A stretch of DNA of 64,000 nucleotides from Paenibacillus sp. FSL H8-0048 (GCF_038002825.1 NZ_JBBODF010000001.1:4464001-4528000), one strand, 5' to 3'. Counted from the first letter of the stretch, positions 20,463-30,954 are shown. The notes: generated by a model not told the origin, from the sequence alone. Numbers and translations: made by a program.

Positions 20463-20536
20463 TCCGAACCCGAAGGTTCTATTGTGGAAGCTGAGCTTCC
20501 GATTTGAATGTTTCCGTTGCAGGAAACGATTCTCCA

Positions 20537-22098
<1,562 letters not shown>

Positions 22099-22189
22099 TT
22101 GGTATTTAGAAAGAGCGATTGCTCATTTTGAAACATCTGACGAGAATTGTTACATTCTCTAATTTTGGATATCACCGAAGTGATCTCCC

Positions 22190-22219
22190 ACTCACTCGTT
22201 GTTCAGTTTTCAAAGATCA
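22190..22219 (-). other. 5' arm of the 16S processing stalk, with boxA-like sequence
   Basis: On minus TGATCTTTGAAAACTGAACA resembles the Bacillus boxA antitermination element and also pairs with the 3' arm at 20433-20462. Confidence 0.65.
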
Positions 22220-22266
22220 ATGTCTCATCTTTTGTCGTTGATGTTTGTCTCAGCAGCGACCTTTAT

Positions 22267-22320
22267 AATATATCACAGCACCCTTGTTTCAGTCAAGCGT
22301 TTTTTTAATTTCTTTTTTCG
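22267..22320 (-). promoter_or_regulatory. rrn operon promoter with UP element
   Basis: TTGACT, 18 bases, TATATT on minus (22267-22296), preceded by an A/T-rich UP-like tract (AAAAAAGAAATTAAAAAAA) at 22299-22317. Start near 22260, leaving a leader of about 160 bases before 16S. No second promoter is obvious up to bofA. Confidence 0.75.
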
Positions 22321-22406
22321 CTTTAGCTTCCAGCAAGTGATCCGAAGATCTCCTGTCCAAAGGGCCGAGACTTAATGTATCATGAATCAGGAGCCTTCGT
22401 CAACCT

Positions 22407-22673
22407 CTAAAACAAAGTTAATTTTAAACCTAATAACAGCGCCACTCCCGGCAGCCCAAGAATGGTTACAGCACCTATGGTTGTAGGATTAAGCGGAATG
22501 TGCAAATCACTTACAACTCCTGAGAAATTAATGATATAAATTCCAAGCGCCGCCAATATAAGATGGGTTCCAAATACACTCAGCCAGGCCCACCCCAATC
22601 TCTTCCTAAATACAATCAGTACCAGCAGCGCTGCAGAAATAATCAGCACACCCATTGCAACAGTTCTTAGCAT
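22407..22673 (-). CDS. bofA: pro-sigma-K processing inhibitor BofA
   Basis: 88-residue hydrophobic protein with two to three membrane segments and the family's C-terminal PGVALLLGLKLTLF. During sporulation BofA sits in the outer forespore membrane and holds the SpoIVFB protease inactive until the forespore signals. Gene order dnaX-ybaB-recR-yaaL-bofA-rrn is the same as in B. subtilis. It follows yaaL by 28 bases. Confidence 0.88.
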   Translation of the reverse strand: MLRTVAMGVLIISAALLVLIVFRKRLGWAWLSVFGTHLILAALGIYIINFSGVVSDLHIPLNPTTIGAVTILGLPGVALLLGLKLTLF

Positions 22674-22701
22674 TGTTCTCCTCCTCGCTTACTCAGTCTG
22701 T

Positions 22702-22968
22702 TCATACTTGCAGTTGGCTCCGGTTAAGCCCCAGCCGCTTGGCATCCTTAAGATGTATCTGATATTTACGCTCAGCCGCCTCCAGGATATAGATCGCATA
22801 GTCAATCTGATCCTGGCCCAGAGCCTCATCAAACATCAGGTAAGCACGCTCCCACTCAGACTGCGCTTTGCGCACCTCCTGGTACACCGTGCCCCATTCC
22901 TCTTCCGTCTCCACCGCCTTTGCCTTATCCGCATTCCCGCTCAGCCACTTGGTACTCCACCATCCCAT
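22702..22968 (-). CDS. yaaL: YaaL-family protein (DUF2508)
   Basis: 88 residues from the ATG at 22968, which has GGAGGGATTGCA in front; the frame is open further up without a ribosome site. Charged, helical protein (EEEWGTVYQEVRKAQSEWER, YAIYILEAAERKYQIHL). Family members of this size always sit between recR and bofA in Bacillales; their function is unknown. A terminator separates it from recR, so it has its own start of transcription. Confidence 0.8.
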   Translation of the reverse strand: MGWWSTKWLSGNADKAKAVETEEEWGTVYQEVRKAQSEWERAYLMFDEALGQDQIDYAIYILEAAERKYQIHLKDAKRLGLNRSQLQV

Positions 22969-23122
22969 TGCAATCCCTCCTATGTTATATGAATAATTGC
23001 AGGTACAACCGCGGTGATTCACACCCGTTAATCTCATACATATCGGAATAGGGACAAACTTAGAACCGGGAGAGGGGTCTTAGCAGAACTTTTAGCAGCG
23101 TATCAGTGGTTCTTCCGAAATT

Positions 23123-23144
23123 AAAAAAGGAGCCCGAGGGCTCC
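23123..23144 (-). terminator. terminator after recR
   Basis: GGAGCCC/GGGCTCC hairpin followed on minus by TTTTTT; ends the dnaX-ybaB-recR unit. Confidence 0.85.
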
Positions 23145-23172
23145 CTACACTTATAATACAACAGCACAACAC

Positions 23173-23772
23173 TCAGAACAGCTCACGACGGCCTTCCAGC
23201 GCCTTCGACAGGGTTACCTCGTCCGCATACTCAAGATCGCCGCCTACAGGCAAGCCATGGGCTATCCTGGTGATCTTGATCTCAAAGGGACGGACAAGAC
23301 GCGAGATATACATGGCGGTGGCTTCCCCTTCAATGTTGGGGTTGGTCGCCATAATCAGCTCCTTCACCCGCTCATCGCTGAGTCTGGTCAGCAGCTCCTT
23401 CAGCCTTATATCGTCCGGCCCTATGCCTTCCATCGGCGAGATTGCACCCTGGAGCACATGATAATAGCCGTCAAATTCCTTGGTTCGTTCGATAGCCACC
23501 AGATCCTTCGAGTCCTGAACCACACAGATTACCGAGGCATCGCGGGTTTTGTCCTGACAGATCCGGCACGGGTCGGTATCCGTTATGTTACAGCAAACCG
23601 AGCAGTAATGAAGATTACGCTTGACGCTGACAAGGGCTTTGGCGAAATCAATCACCTCATCCTCCTTCATGTTAAGCACATGAAAGGCCAGCCGGGCAGC
23701 TGTCTTCGGGCCAATCCCGGGCAAACGTGTAAAAGCTTCTATCAGCTTGGCTAGCGGTTCTGGATAATACAA
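23173..23772 (-). CDS. recR: recombination mediator RecR
   Basis: 199 residues. Helix-hairpin-helix LIEAFTRLPGIGPKTAARLA at 9-28, a four-cysteine zinc finger (CSVCCNITDTDPCRIC, about 57-72), then a Toprim domain (ICVVQDSKDLVAIE) and LPVGGDLEYADEVTLSKAL at the end. It loads RecA with RecF/RecO during gap repair. The ybaB-recR spacing is 36 bases. Confidence 0.96.
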   Translation of the reverse strand: MYYPEPLAKLIEAFTRLPGIGPKTAARLAFHVLNMKEDEVIDFAKALVSVKRNLHYCSVCCNITDTDPCRICQDKTRDASVICVVQDSKDLVAIERTKEFDGYYHVLQGAISPMEGIGPDDIRLKELLTRLSDERVKELIMATNPNIEGEATAMYISRLVRPFEIKITRIAHGLPVGGDLEYADEVTLSKALEGRRELF

Positions 23773-23808
23773 AGTATCGGTTCTCCTTTGGCAGGGAGTG
23801 GAGTAAGC

Positions 23809-24120
23809 CTAGAACAAGCCAGGAATCTTCATTCCGCCTGTGAATTTACCCATATCGTTGTTCGCCAACTCTTCTGCCTGGGTAAGAGCATCATTAACAG
23901 CAGTGATCACCAGATCCTGCAGCATTTCGATATCCTCCGGATCAACTACCTCCGGTTTGATCTGAATGGACAGCAATTTCTTGTGTCCGTTCACCTGAAC
24001 GGTAACCACACCGCCGCCGGAAGAACCTTCAATTGTCTTGCTGCCCAGCTCTTCCTGGGCTTTGAGCATCTGCTCCTGCATCTTCTTAACCTGCTTCATC
24101 ATTTGGTTCATATTATTCAT
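23809..24120 (-). CDS. ybaB: nucleoid-associated protein, YbaB/EbfC family
   Basis: 103 residues. N-terminal Met/Gln/Lys-rich helix (MNNMNQMMKQVKKMQEQMLK), then the conserved VTVQVNGHKKLLSIQIKPE and VDPEDIEMLQDLV blocks. Forms a dimer that binds DNA. Lies 49 bases after dnaX and before recR in the conserved trio (YaaK in B. subtilis). Confidence 0.93.
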   Translation of the reverse strand: MNNMNQMMKQVKKMQEQMLKAQEELGSKTIEGSSGGGVVTVQVNGHKKLLSIQIKPEVVDPEDIEMLQDLVITAVNDALTQAEELANNDMGKFTGGMKIPGLF

Positions 24121-24169
24121 ACTTCATCTCTCCTTTGGGATGCGCACTTCTGCGCTGATAACTGAATCC

Positions 24170-25936
24170 TTATTCTTTTATGACAACAAGGTCTTCTCCA
24201 AAGAGCTGGATCGCCTCATCAATCCATGGTTCGGACTTGCCTTCGCCGCTCTCGTGCTCATGCTCCAGACGCAGCTCCTCTGTTCCGGCCGAAGCCGCAG
24301 ATTTGGTCGCCGCTTCATTCCAGTCGCGCATCATCATAGTAACCAGCCGGTACGGCTTACCCAGCTTGGCATTCATTACATTCTCGATGACCTGACGGTT
24401 CGCAGGCTTCTCTGTGGTATCCCGGTGAATGGTATTCTTGAAGGCAACCAGTACGGCATCTTCCATCACCGCCACCGGCTCACCGTCCACAAACCACGCA
24501 TGTACCGTGACCTTCTCTTCCTTCACACCCTGAAGAACAAGACTCCACTGCTTGAAGACCGTACTAAAATCAGGACTGTCCTTACCCGCAATAAACTTAT
24601 CCAGCTGCGGAGGAAGCTTAGAGGCTGAGGATACGCGCGGAGCGCTTGGCGCGGCAGTACGCTGCGGTGCCTGCTCACGCCCGCCCCCGGCAACCCCGCC
24701 GGCTTGAATAGCCTGTTCCAGCTTCTTCTCCAGCGCGGCAATCTGCTGTCTGAGCTGATCCAGCTCGCCGGACTGTACCTGCGGAGAACCACTCACGGCT
24801 GCAGGTGCGGCCGAACTCGCTGCCGGATCGCCTGCAGACGGACCAGCATCCTGCAGACCGCTGCACAGCTTCATCAGCGCTACCTCGAATATAGTCTGCG
24901 GATGTGTAGCATACTTCATCTCTCCCAGATAACGGCTGAGCGTCTCCACAATCAGGAATAACCGGTCGCGGGTAAAGGCCTTAGCCATATCGCGGAAATC
25001 GGCCGGATTCAGCACGCGGTCAGTTAGCTGATCTGCTCCAGGCACCATCTTGATCATCAATAAGTCACGGAAATAATACAGAAGATTCTCCAGGCATTTA
25101 TCTGCGCTCTTACCCTCATGCATCATCTGCTCCACAAGCTCCAGCAGCTGCCCCATGTCACTCTCAAGAATAGCGTTCGCCAGACGTGCGAACTGCTCGG
25201 AGGGGATGCCGCCTGTCATACCCAGCACCTGCTGATAGGTCACATTCCCGTCAGTGAAGGAAGAGATCTGATCCAGAATGCTAAGCGCATCCCGCATCCC
25301 GCCGTCAGACAGGCGGGCGATATACTGGAGAGCATCTGCATCTGCTGTAATGCCTTCCTTCCGGCAAATCTCAGTCAGGCGGCCCGTCTGTTCCTCCAGC
25401 GAGACCCGGCGGAAGTCAAACCGCTGGCAACGCGAGATGATCGTAGCCGGCAGCTTGTGCGGCTCGGTGGTCGCCAGTATAAACATCACATGCTGCGGAG
25501 GCTCTTCGAGCGTCTTCAGCAGGGCATTAAATGCCTCTGTTGTCAGCATATGCACTTCATCAATAATATACACTTTACGGCGTACTTCGGTAGGTGCATA
25601 TTTCACCTTATCCCGCAGATCGCGAATCTCTTCAACGCCCCGGTTGGATGCCGCATCTATCTCCTGGACATCCATGATGTTGCCTGCTGTAATTCGCAGA
25701 CAGGACGGGCACTCATTGCAGGGCTCAGGACCCGGCCCCCGCTCGCAATTGACTGCCTTGGCCAATACCTTGGCCGCACTCGTCTTACCGGTCCCCCGCG
25801 GTCCGCTGAACAGATAGGCATGCGAAACCCGTTGTTCACGGATCGCATTCTGCAGCGTCTGGATAATATGCTGCTGTCCTACCATATCTTGAAACGACTG
25901 CGGCCGCCAGGCACGGTACAGCGCGATATGTTCCAC
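24170..25936 (-). CDS. dnaX: DNA polymerase III subunits gamma and tau
   Basis: 588 residues. AAA+ clamp-loader domain: SGPRGTGKTS (Walker A, about 45), zinc module CERGPGPEPCNECPSC, IIDEVHML (Walker B) and sensor SRCQRFDFRR. Residues about 370-450 are a Ala/Gln/Pro-rich linker with a short coiled coil (LDQLRQQIAALEKKLEQAI), followed by the tau-specific C-terminal domain. I saw no clear frameshift signal, so full-length tau is the main product. It heads the dnaX-ybaB-recR unit. Confidence 0.95.
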   Translation of the reverse strand: MEHIALYRAWRPQSFQDMVGQQHIIQTLQNAIREQRVSHAYLFSGPRGTGKTSAAKVLAKAVNCERGPGPEPCNECPSCLRITAGNIMDVQEIDAASNRGVEEIRDLRDKVKYAPTEVRRKVYIIDEVHMLTTEAFNALLKTLEEPPQHVMFILATTEPHKLPATIISRCQRFDFRRVSLEEQTGRLTEICRKEGITADADALQYIARLSDGGMRDALSILDQISSFTDGNVTYQQVLGMTGGIPSEQFARLANAILESDMGQLLELVEQMMHEGKSADKCLENLLYYFRDLLMIKMVPGADQLTDRVLNPADFRDMAKAFTRDRLFLIVETLSRYLGEMKYATHPQTIFEVALMKLCSGLQDAGPSAGDPAASSAAPAAVSGSPQVQSGELDQLRQQIAALEKKLEQAIQAGGVAGGGREQAPQRTAAPSAPRVSSASKLPPQLDKFIAGKDSPDFSTVFKQWSLVLQGVKEEKVTVHAWFVDGEPVAVMEDAVLVAFKNTIHRDTTEKPANRQVIENVMNAKLGKPYRLVTMMMRDWNEAATKSAASAGTEELRLEHEHESGEGKSEPWIDEAIQLFGEDLVVIKE

Positions 25937-25987
25937 TATGCATTACCCTCTCTCAGGCTGCCGCTTTCCGGCATTTGTCGCTAATTT

Positions 25988-26017
25988 ATTATACTATATT
26001 CCCAAGTCTTTGACCAA
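25988..26017 (-). promoter_or_regulatory. sigma-A promoter of dnaX-ybaB-recR
   Basis: TTGGTC, 18 bases, perfect TATAAT on minus; start about 45 bases before the dnaX ATG. Confidence 0.7.
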
Positions 26018-26093
26018 GCAGAAGCGACTCACCATCCGATAAGGAAGGATAACAGCCAGAGCGGGAATAATATCTTATTACCTAACATACCTA

Positions 26094-26131
26094 GAAAAAC
26101 AAAAAGCGTCTTTGCTTGTAGCAAAGACGCT
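26094..26131 (-). terminator. terminator of the SRP RNA gene
   Basis: AGCGTCTTTGC/GCAAAGACGCT (11 bp, 5-base loop) followed on minus by TTTTTGTTTTT. Confidence 0.9.
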
Positions 26132-26148
26132 ATCATCATCCTTATTTA

Positions 26149-26421
26149 AACCGTGCACCTGTTATTGATGGCTGCGATCCAAGCGGTAACCCTACAAAAC
26201 TGCTCGGGCTAGGCCACCCTCCGGCACAAGAGCAAACTCGCTTATGGCTGCTTCCTTCCGGACCTGACCAGGTTCACAAGCACTCATTGCGGAGGACCCA
26301 ACCGTCAACACAGCCCATAGGAACCAAGGCCTCACATCGACAGCACCTCTAACAGGAATTCAACCTCGCTACAGCGGATTGCGAGTTACAGGGCACCGCT
26401 ACCTCCCCGTCTAGCACGGCG
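26149..26421 (-). ncRNA. ffs: signal recognition particle RNA, large Bacillus type
   Basis: About 270 bases. The domain IV signature is visible on minus near 26241-26278 (CCTGGTCAGGTCCGGAAGGA and then AGCAGCCATAAG), with the GGAA tetraloop and the asymmetric loop that binds Ffh. The ends pair (CCGTGC with GCACGG), and the Alu-like domain of the long form is present. It has its own promoter and terminator. It lies upstream of dnaX, as scr does in B. subtilis. Confidence 0.95.
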
Positions 26422-26427
26422 AAGATA

Positions 26428-26456
26428 AGTATAGCTTACGGACAGGCAAAAATCAA
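26428..26456 (-). promoter_or_regulatory. sigma-A promoter of the SRP RNA gene
   Basis: TTGATT, 17 bases, TATACT on minus; the start falls a few bases before the mature 5' end. Confidence 0.75.
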
Positions 26457-26466
26457 CTATGCAATA

Positions 26467-26664
26467 TTAGACTCCGTATTTCTTCTTGAATCTGTCCACA
26501 CGTCCGCCGGCATCCAGGAACTTCTGCTTACCGGTGAAGAACGGGTGACAGCTTGAGCAAATTTCGACACGAAGCTCCTGTACTGTCGAACCGGCTTCAA
26601 AAGTGTTGCCGCAAGCGCAGGTTACCTTCGTTACATTGTACTTGGGTTGAATGGTTGTTTGCAT
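26467..26664 (-). CDS. rpmE: 50S ribosomal protein L31, zinc-binding form
   Basis: 65 residues from the ATG at 26664 (GAGGTG nine bases upstream). Four cysteines C16, C18, C36 and C39 (TCACGNTF, ICSSCHPF) make this the C+ zinc form, which can be swapped for a zinc-free paralogue in zinc starvation. The C-terminal GGRVDRFKKKYG is typical. It has its own promoter. In B. subtilis rpmE directly follows rho; here a radical SAM gene lies between. Confidence 0.96.
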   Translation of the reverse strand: MQTTIQPKYNVTKVTCACGNTFEAGSTVQELRVEICSSCHPFFTGKQKFLDAGGRVDRFKKKYGV

Positions 26665-26730
26665 ATAAAATCTCACCTCTCACGCCCTAAGCCTCATGCG
26701 GGCCTAGAGTTATATGATTACGCAAGCTAC

Positions 26731-26760
26731 ATTCTAGCATGTGAAGCCCAGGCTCTGCAA
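26731..26760 (-). promoter_or_regulatory. sigma-A promoter of rpmE
   Basis: TTGCAG, 18 bases, TAGAAT with a TG just upstream (extended -10) on minus. Leader of about 60 bases contains GC-rich repeats (GGCCCGCATGAGGCTTAGGG) that could hold an L31 autoregulatory site; that is a guess. Confidence 0.6.
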
Positions 26761-26789
26761 TAGGCCAGCCTCTCTTAAAAATTTAAGGC

Positions 26790-28067
26790 CTAAAGCTGTA
26801 CTCTGCGTTGTTTGGCACGGGCTAACTCAGCAGGGGGAACATGGGTGAAGGAACCAATGACAACCTCCGGAAGCTCCTCACGGAAGATCTCCAGCATGGT
26901 CTTCATGCCAAGAATCTCGCCCCGTGCAGGAGGAATAAGCTCCAGATAGCTCTCCGGGTCAATATTGAGATTACGCATCTGAATGAGCTTAAGATCTGTA
27001 CGTCTGACAAACTCCACCATCGCTTCAATCTCTTCCTCGCGGTCAGTAACCCCCGGGAAAATTAAATAGTTAATGGAGGTATATACGCCTTGTGAAGCAG
27101 CGTACTTCAGCGACTTCTCTACGTTAGCCAGCGTATACCCGCGAGGCTTGTAGTAGGCGTTATAATGGTCATCCAGCGCGCTGATGGTACTAACCCGCAT
27201 CAGATCAAGACCGGCATCGACAATGCCGCGGATATGATCGCTTAAGCCGGCATTGGTGTTGATATTGATATAGCCCATATCGGTAATGGACCGGACTTCA
27301 CGGATAGATTCAATAATCAGCTTCGCCTGCGTAGACGGCTCACCTTCACAGCCCTGTCCAAAGCTGACAATGGATTCCGGCGTCTTCAGGTGCTCCAGCA
27401 TCACTTGCGATACTTCGTTCACGGCCGGACGGAAGTTCATCCGGGTCTGCGGGGACACAAACCCGCTGTCATCGGGCTGTTCAGAGATACAACCGAAGCA
27501 ACCGGCGTTGCAGGAGTATGAGACCGGAACAGCGCCTTCCCAGCGGCCGAGGAAGGTGTTGGACGAGGTTAAGCATTCATATTCCAGCGCGCAGTTGGAC
27601 AAGTGATTATACAGACGGTTCTCCGGGTACTTGGCAGTCAGTTCAACCACACCGGTCTTCACATCGTCCCGGTCGCAGTTAAGCGGATTCCATTGCTCCG
27701 GATCATCAGTAAGATCAGCCGCCACATAGAAACCGCCGTCCTTCCATACTACAGCGGAATATCCGAAGAGCGGAAGCTTGTAGGTCTTGTCTGTCTTGAC
27801 GTAGCCGGGAAGGCACAGACGGGTGTATCCCTGCGGCAGCAAGGCTCCGACAGCCTGCGAACCTGCCGGCAGGGGCAGCATCTCACCGGTCTCCGGATTC
27901 ATCCCAATCGCCCGCGTGCTCGGGAGCCCGACCAGCGTAGCCCCCTCAGGCAGCGGAACCAGCTCTTCCTCCAGTATCTCAACGATCATATCGCCACTGC
28001 GGGCCAGGCCATACAGCTCGGGATGATCATATACGTTTCCTTGTTCGTCGGCATATACCAAATACAT
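26790..28067 (-). CDS. radical SAM protein of unknown function
   Basis: 425 residues. The iron-sulphur cluster motif is C186-x3-C190-x2-C193 in SYSCNAGCFGC. It is followed by SFGQGCEGEPST, a variant of the GGE loop that contacts SAM, and ININTNAGLSDHIRGIVDAG, both typical of the radical SAM barrel. Residues 1-170 form a separate N-terminal region with a tract rich in Leu, Pro and Gly, plus conserved-looking NCDRDD and LSNCALEYECL. No C-terminal SPASM cluster is visible. It starts 25 bases after rho with a good AGAGGAG site, so it is co-transcribed with rho. I do not recognise the reaction. Confidence 0.8.
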   Translation of the reverse strand: MYLVYADEQGNVYDHPELYGLARSGDMIVEILEEELVPLPEGATLVGLPSTRAIGMNPETGEMLPLPAGSQAVGALLPQGYTRLCLPGYVKTDKTYKLPLFGYSAVVWKDGGFYVAADLTDDPEQWNPLNCDRDDVKTGVVELTAKYPENRLYNHLSNCALEYECLTSSNTFLGRWEGAVPVSYSCNAGCFGCISEQPDDSGFVSPQTRMNFRPAVNEVSQVMLEHLKTPESIVSFGQGCEGEPSTQAKLIIESIREVRSITDMGYININTNAGLSDHIRGIVDAGLDLMRVSTISALDDHYNAYYKPRGYTLANVEKSLKYAASQGVYTSINYLIFPGVTDREEEIEAMVEFVRRTDLKLIQMRNLNIDPESYLELIPPARGEILGMKTMLEIFREELPEVVIGSFTHVPPAELARAKQRRVQL

Positions 28068-28092
28068 GTTATTCTCCTCTTGTTATCTATTC

Positions 28093-29451
28093 TCAGGTAG
28101 TCGGCACAGTAGGCGCTTTGGGACGCGTGGTGCGGCGGGCGGACGAGCCGCTGTTCGAGGTACCGCCTTTGCTGGCCGTACCGCTTGCTGACGGGGAATC
28201 CTTGCCTCCAGCAGCATCGAAGGAGGCCAGGAATTCAGCATTCGTCTTGCTGTCACGCAGCTTCTTCAGGAATCCTTCTACGAAGTCATAGGATTCATTC
28301 ATATTTTTACGGATCGACCAGATTGTATCCAGCTCTTCCTTGCTAAGCAATACTTCTTCACGGCGCGTACCCGAACGGCGGATATCAATTGCCGGGAAGA
28401 TCCGGCGTTCAGCCAGCTTACGGTCCAGATGGAGCTCCATGTTCCCTGTACCCTTGAATTCCTCATAAATAATATCATCCATCCGTGATCCGGTATCAAT
28501 CAGTGCGGTAGCAAGAATAGTTAAGCTGCCGCCCTCCTCCACGTTACGTGCGGAGCCGAAGAAACGCTTAGGACGATGGAACGCGGCAGGATCAATCCCT
28601 CCGCTAAGTGTGCGGCCGGAAGGCGGAACCACGAGATTATAGGCACGGGCAAGACGGGTAATGCTGTCCAGCAGAATGACAACATCCTTCTTGTGCTCTA
28701 CGAGGCGCAGCGCACGCTGGAGTACAAGCTCTGCAACTTTGATATGATTCTCCGGCAGCTCGTCAAATGTCGAAGCCACTACCTCACCTTTAACCGAACG
28801 CTGCATATCTGTTACTTCCTCGGGACGTTCATCGATCAGCAGAACAAACAGTGCAATCTCGGGATTGTTAGTAGAGATACTGTTGGCAATTTCTTTGAGG
28901 AGGAGCGTCTTCCCTGCTTTGGGAGGTGCTACAATCAAACCGCGCTGCCCCAGACCTACAGGAGCAAGCAAATCCATGATACGGGTCGATAAATGGGTTG
29001 GGGATGTTTCGAGCGGCAGCTTATCTTGCGGATAAAGCGGCGTAAGCGCCGGAAAATGTAACCGTTCAGCTGCAGTTGCCGGGTTCTCGCCGTTGACGGC
29101 ATTCACCTGCAAGAGTCCGAAATAGCGTTCGTTCTCTTTGGGCGTCCGGCATTTCCCGGAGACCAGGTCCCCGCTTCTAAGGTCAAACTTGCGGATCTGC
29201 GATGCGGAGATATAAATATCCTCTGCACTCGGCAAGTAGTTAATCGGCCGAAGAAAGCCATAGCCTTCCGGCAGGATCTCAAGCACGCCTTCCATAAACA
29301 TTAAGCCGCTCTGCTCTGCCTGTGCTCTAAGAATAGCGAAGATTAACTCCCGCTTCTTAAGCGTTCCGTAATAAGGGATCTGGTATTTCTTGGCCAGCTT
29401 ATACAGATCGGTAAGCTTCATTTCTTCCAGATCGGAAATTTGAAGATCCAT
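28093..29451 (-). CDS. rho: transcription termination factor Rho
   Basis: 452 residues. N-terminal helical domain (LTDLYKLAKKYQIPYYGTLK), cold-shock-like RNA-binding domain (EGYGFLRPINYLPSAEDIYIS), then the RecA-type ATPase: IVAPPKAGKTLLLKEI (Walker A), LLIDERPEEVTD, VVILLDSITRLARAYN (Walker B). Q and R loops (LSGGID) are present. The C-terminus has a low-complexity Ser/Gly/Thr/Arg tail of about 35 residues. Rho is dispensable in Bacillus but controls antisense transcription and sporulation. Confidence 0.96.
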   Translation of the reverse strand: MDLQISDLEEMKLTDLYKLAKKYQIPYYGTLKKRELIFAILRAQAEQSGLMFMEGVLEILPEGYGFLRPINYLPSAEDIYISASQIRKFDLRSGDLVSGKCRTPKENERYFGLLQVNAVNGENPATAAERLHFPALTPLYPQDKLPLETSPTHLSTRIMDLLAPVGLGQRGLIVAPPKAGKTLLLKEIANSISTNNPEIALFVLLIDERPEEVTDMQRSVKGEVVASTFDELPENHIKVAELVLQRALRLVEHKKDVVILLDSITRLARAYNLVVPPSGRTLSGGIDPAAFHRPKRFFGSARNVEEGGSLTILATALIDTGSRMDDIIYEEFKGTGNMELHLDRKLAERRIFPAIDIRRSGTRREEVLLSKEELDTIWSIRKNMNESYDFVEGFLKKLRDSKTNAEFLASFDAAGGKDSPSASGTASKGGTSNSGSSARRTTRPKAPTVPTT

Positions 29452-29529
29452 GTGCTATAACCACCTATTCAATTTGTGTATGATGAGTTCTAAACTATGA
29501 GTCTATGAAAATGCTTATTAGGATAGGAT

Positions 29530-29591
29530 TACCCGAATTGGAAGGAGATATGCACTCAGTCAGCCAATTTCTGCTCTTGCCAATCCGGGTA
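29530..29591. repeat. inverted repeat between murA and rho
   Basis: TACCCGAATTGG and CCAATCCGGGTA pair over 11 of 12 positions with 38 bases between. On minus it follows murA but has no T-run, so a terminator is doubtful; it could be a leader structure for rho. Confidence 0.45.
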
Positions 29592-29598
29592 TTCTTCC

Positions 29599-30852
29599 TT
29601 ATTCGTTCTCGCGCCAGACATCGGCTCCCAAACTGCGAAGATTACTTACGAGGTTGTCATAACCGCGGTCAATATACTCTACACCTGTCACTTCAGTGAC
29701 ACCTTCTTCAACAGTAAGACCGGCAATCACCAAGGCTGCGCCTGCGCGGAGATCAGCAGCCTTCACCTTGGCCGCATTCAGCGGACCGCCTTCAATGATT
29801 GCGGAACGTCCTTCTACACGAATCTTAGCGCCCATGCGGACCAATTCAGGAACATGCTTGAACCGGTTGCTGTAGACAAAATCGCTCAGGACGCTAACGC
29901 CTTCAGCCTGAGTCAGCATACTCGTCATTGGAGATTGCAGATCCGTTGCGAAACCGGGATAGATCAGTGCCTTAACATCCGCATGCTGGTACTTGGCCTT
30001 GCCGATCACCCGGATGCTCTCATCCAGTTCTTCTATGTCTACTCCCATTTCCAGCAGCTTGGCAGTGAGCGCCTCCAGATGCTTGGGAATCACGTTATCA
30101 ATTAAGACATTGCCCCGCGTAGCCGCAGCGGCAATCATGTACGTTCCCGCCTGAATACGGTCAGGAATGATTGAATGGCGGCAGCCGTGCATTTCACTTA
30201 CGCCTTCAATCCGGATCGTTTCGGTACCGGCGCCCTTAATAACAGCGCCCATGGAGTTGAGCAGGGTAGCTACATCTATAATCTCAGGCTCTTTAGCCGC
30301 ATTTTCAATAATTGTAGAGCCTTTGGCACGAGAGGCCGCGAGCATAATGTTAATGGTGGCACCTACACTGGATACATCCAGATAGATCTTGGCACCGCGC
30401 AGTTCTTTGGCATACAGGTGAATCGAGCCATGGTCATTGGTAACAGTCGCACCAAGCGCCTCAAAGCCTTTGATATGCTGGTCAATCGGACGGGGCTCAA
30501 AATTACAGCCGCCGGGTAATCCAATGGTCGCTTCCTTAAACCGGCCCAAGAGTGCGCCCATCATATAATAAGAGGCCCGGAGCTTCTTCACCGGTCCGTT
30601 AGGCATGGGAATGGATACGATACGGGAGGGATTAATTCTCATTTGGCTGCCTGTCCAAGACACGCTCGCGCCAAGCTCCTCCAGAATTTCGGAGTAAACG
30701 GCAACATCACTAAGCGCAGGCAAATTATCCAGCACAACTTCAGACTCCGCCAAAATTGCTGCAGGAATAAGCGCAATGGCGCTATTCTTTGCTCCGCTGA
30801 TGGTAACAACGCCCTCTAGCGGACGTCCGCCGCCAATCATTAATTTTTCCAT
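29599..30852 (-). CDS. murA: UDP-N-acetylglucosamine 1-carboxyvinyltransferase
   Basis: 417 residues. SGAKNSAIALIPAAIL at the start gives the UDP-GlcNAc site Lys, and the catalytic cysteine is C116 in LPGGCNFEPRPIDQH. LRAGAALVIAGLTVEEG is typical near the C-terminus. It performs the first committed step of peptidoglycan synthesis and is the fosfomycin target. The place between fba and rho corresponds to the second Bacillus copy (murAB/murZ), so another murA probably exists elsewhere. Confidence 0.94.
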   Translation of the reverse strand: MEKLMIGGGRPLEGVVTISGAKNSAIALIPAAILAESEVVLDNLPALSDVAVYSEILEELGASVSWTGSQMRINPSRIVSIPMPNGPVKKLRASYYMMGALLGRFKEATIGLPGGCNFEPRPIDQHIKGFEALGATVTNDHGSIHLYAKELRGAKIYLDVSSVGATINIMLAASRAKGSTIIENAAKEPEIIDVATLLNSMGAVIKGAGTETIRIEGVSEMHGCRHSIIPDRIQAGTYMIAAAATRGNVLIDNVIPKHLEALTAKLLEMGVDIEELDESIRVIGKAKYQHADVKALIYPGFATDLQSPMTSMLTQAEGVSVLSDFVYSNRFKHVPELVRMGAKIRVEGRSAIIEGGPLNAAKVKAADLRAGAALVIAGLTVEEGVTEVTGVEYIDRGYDNLVSNLRSLGADVWRENE

Positions 30853-30954
30853 AAATTTATCTGGTTCCCCCTACGTGTATTGCAGCATGTTGTGGCAATA
30901 CCAGTTGTGGCTTAAGGTGACATAAGGACTGCTTGTGAATGGTGATTAGAAGAA

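Noticed and set aside
24170..25936. Programmed frameshift in dnaX producing gamma
   Set aside because: No A-rich slippery heptamer with a stem was found; the full tau reading is uninterrupted.
29505..29699. 64-codon frame on plus with GAAGGAG inside, between murA and rho
   Set aside because: The ribosome-like site is part of the inverted repeat and the frame runs into antisense murA.
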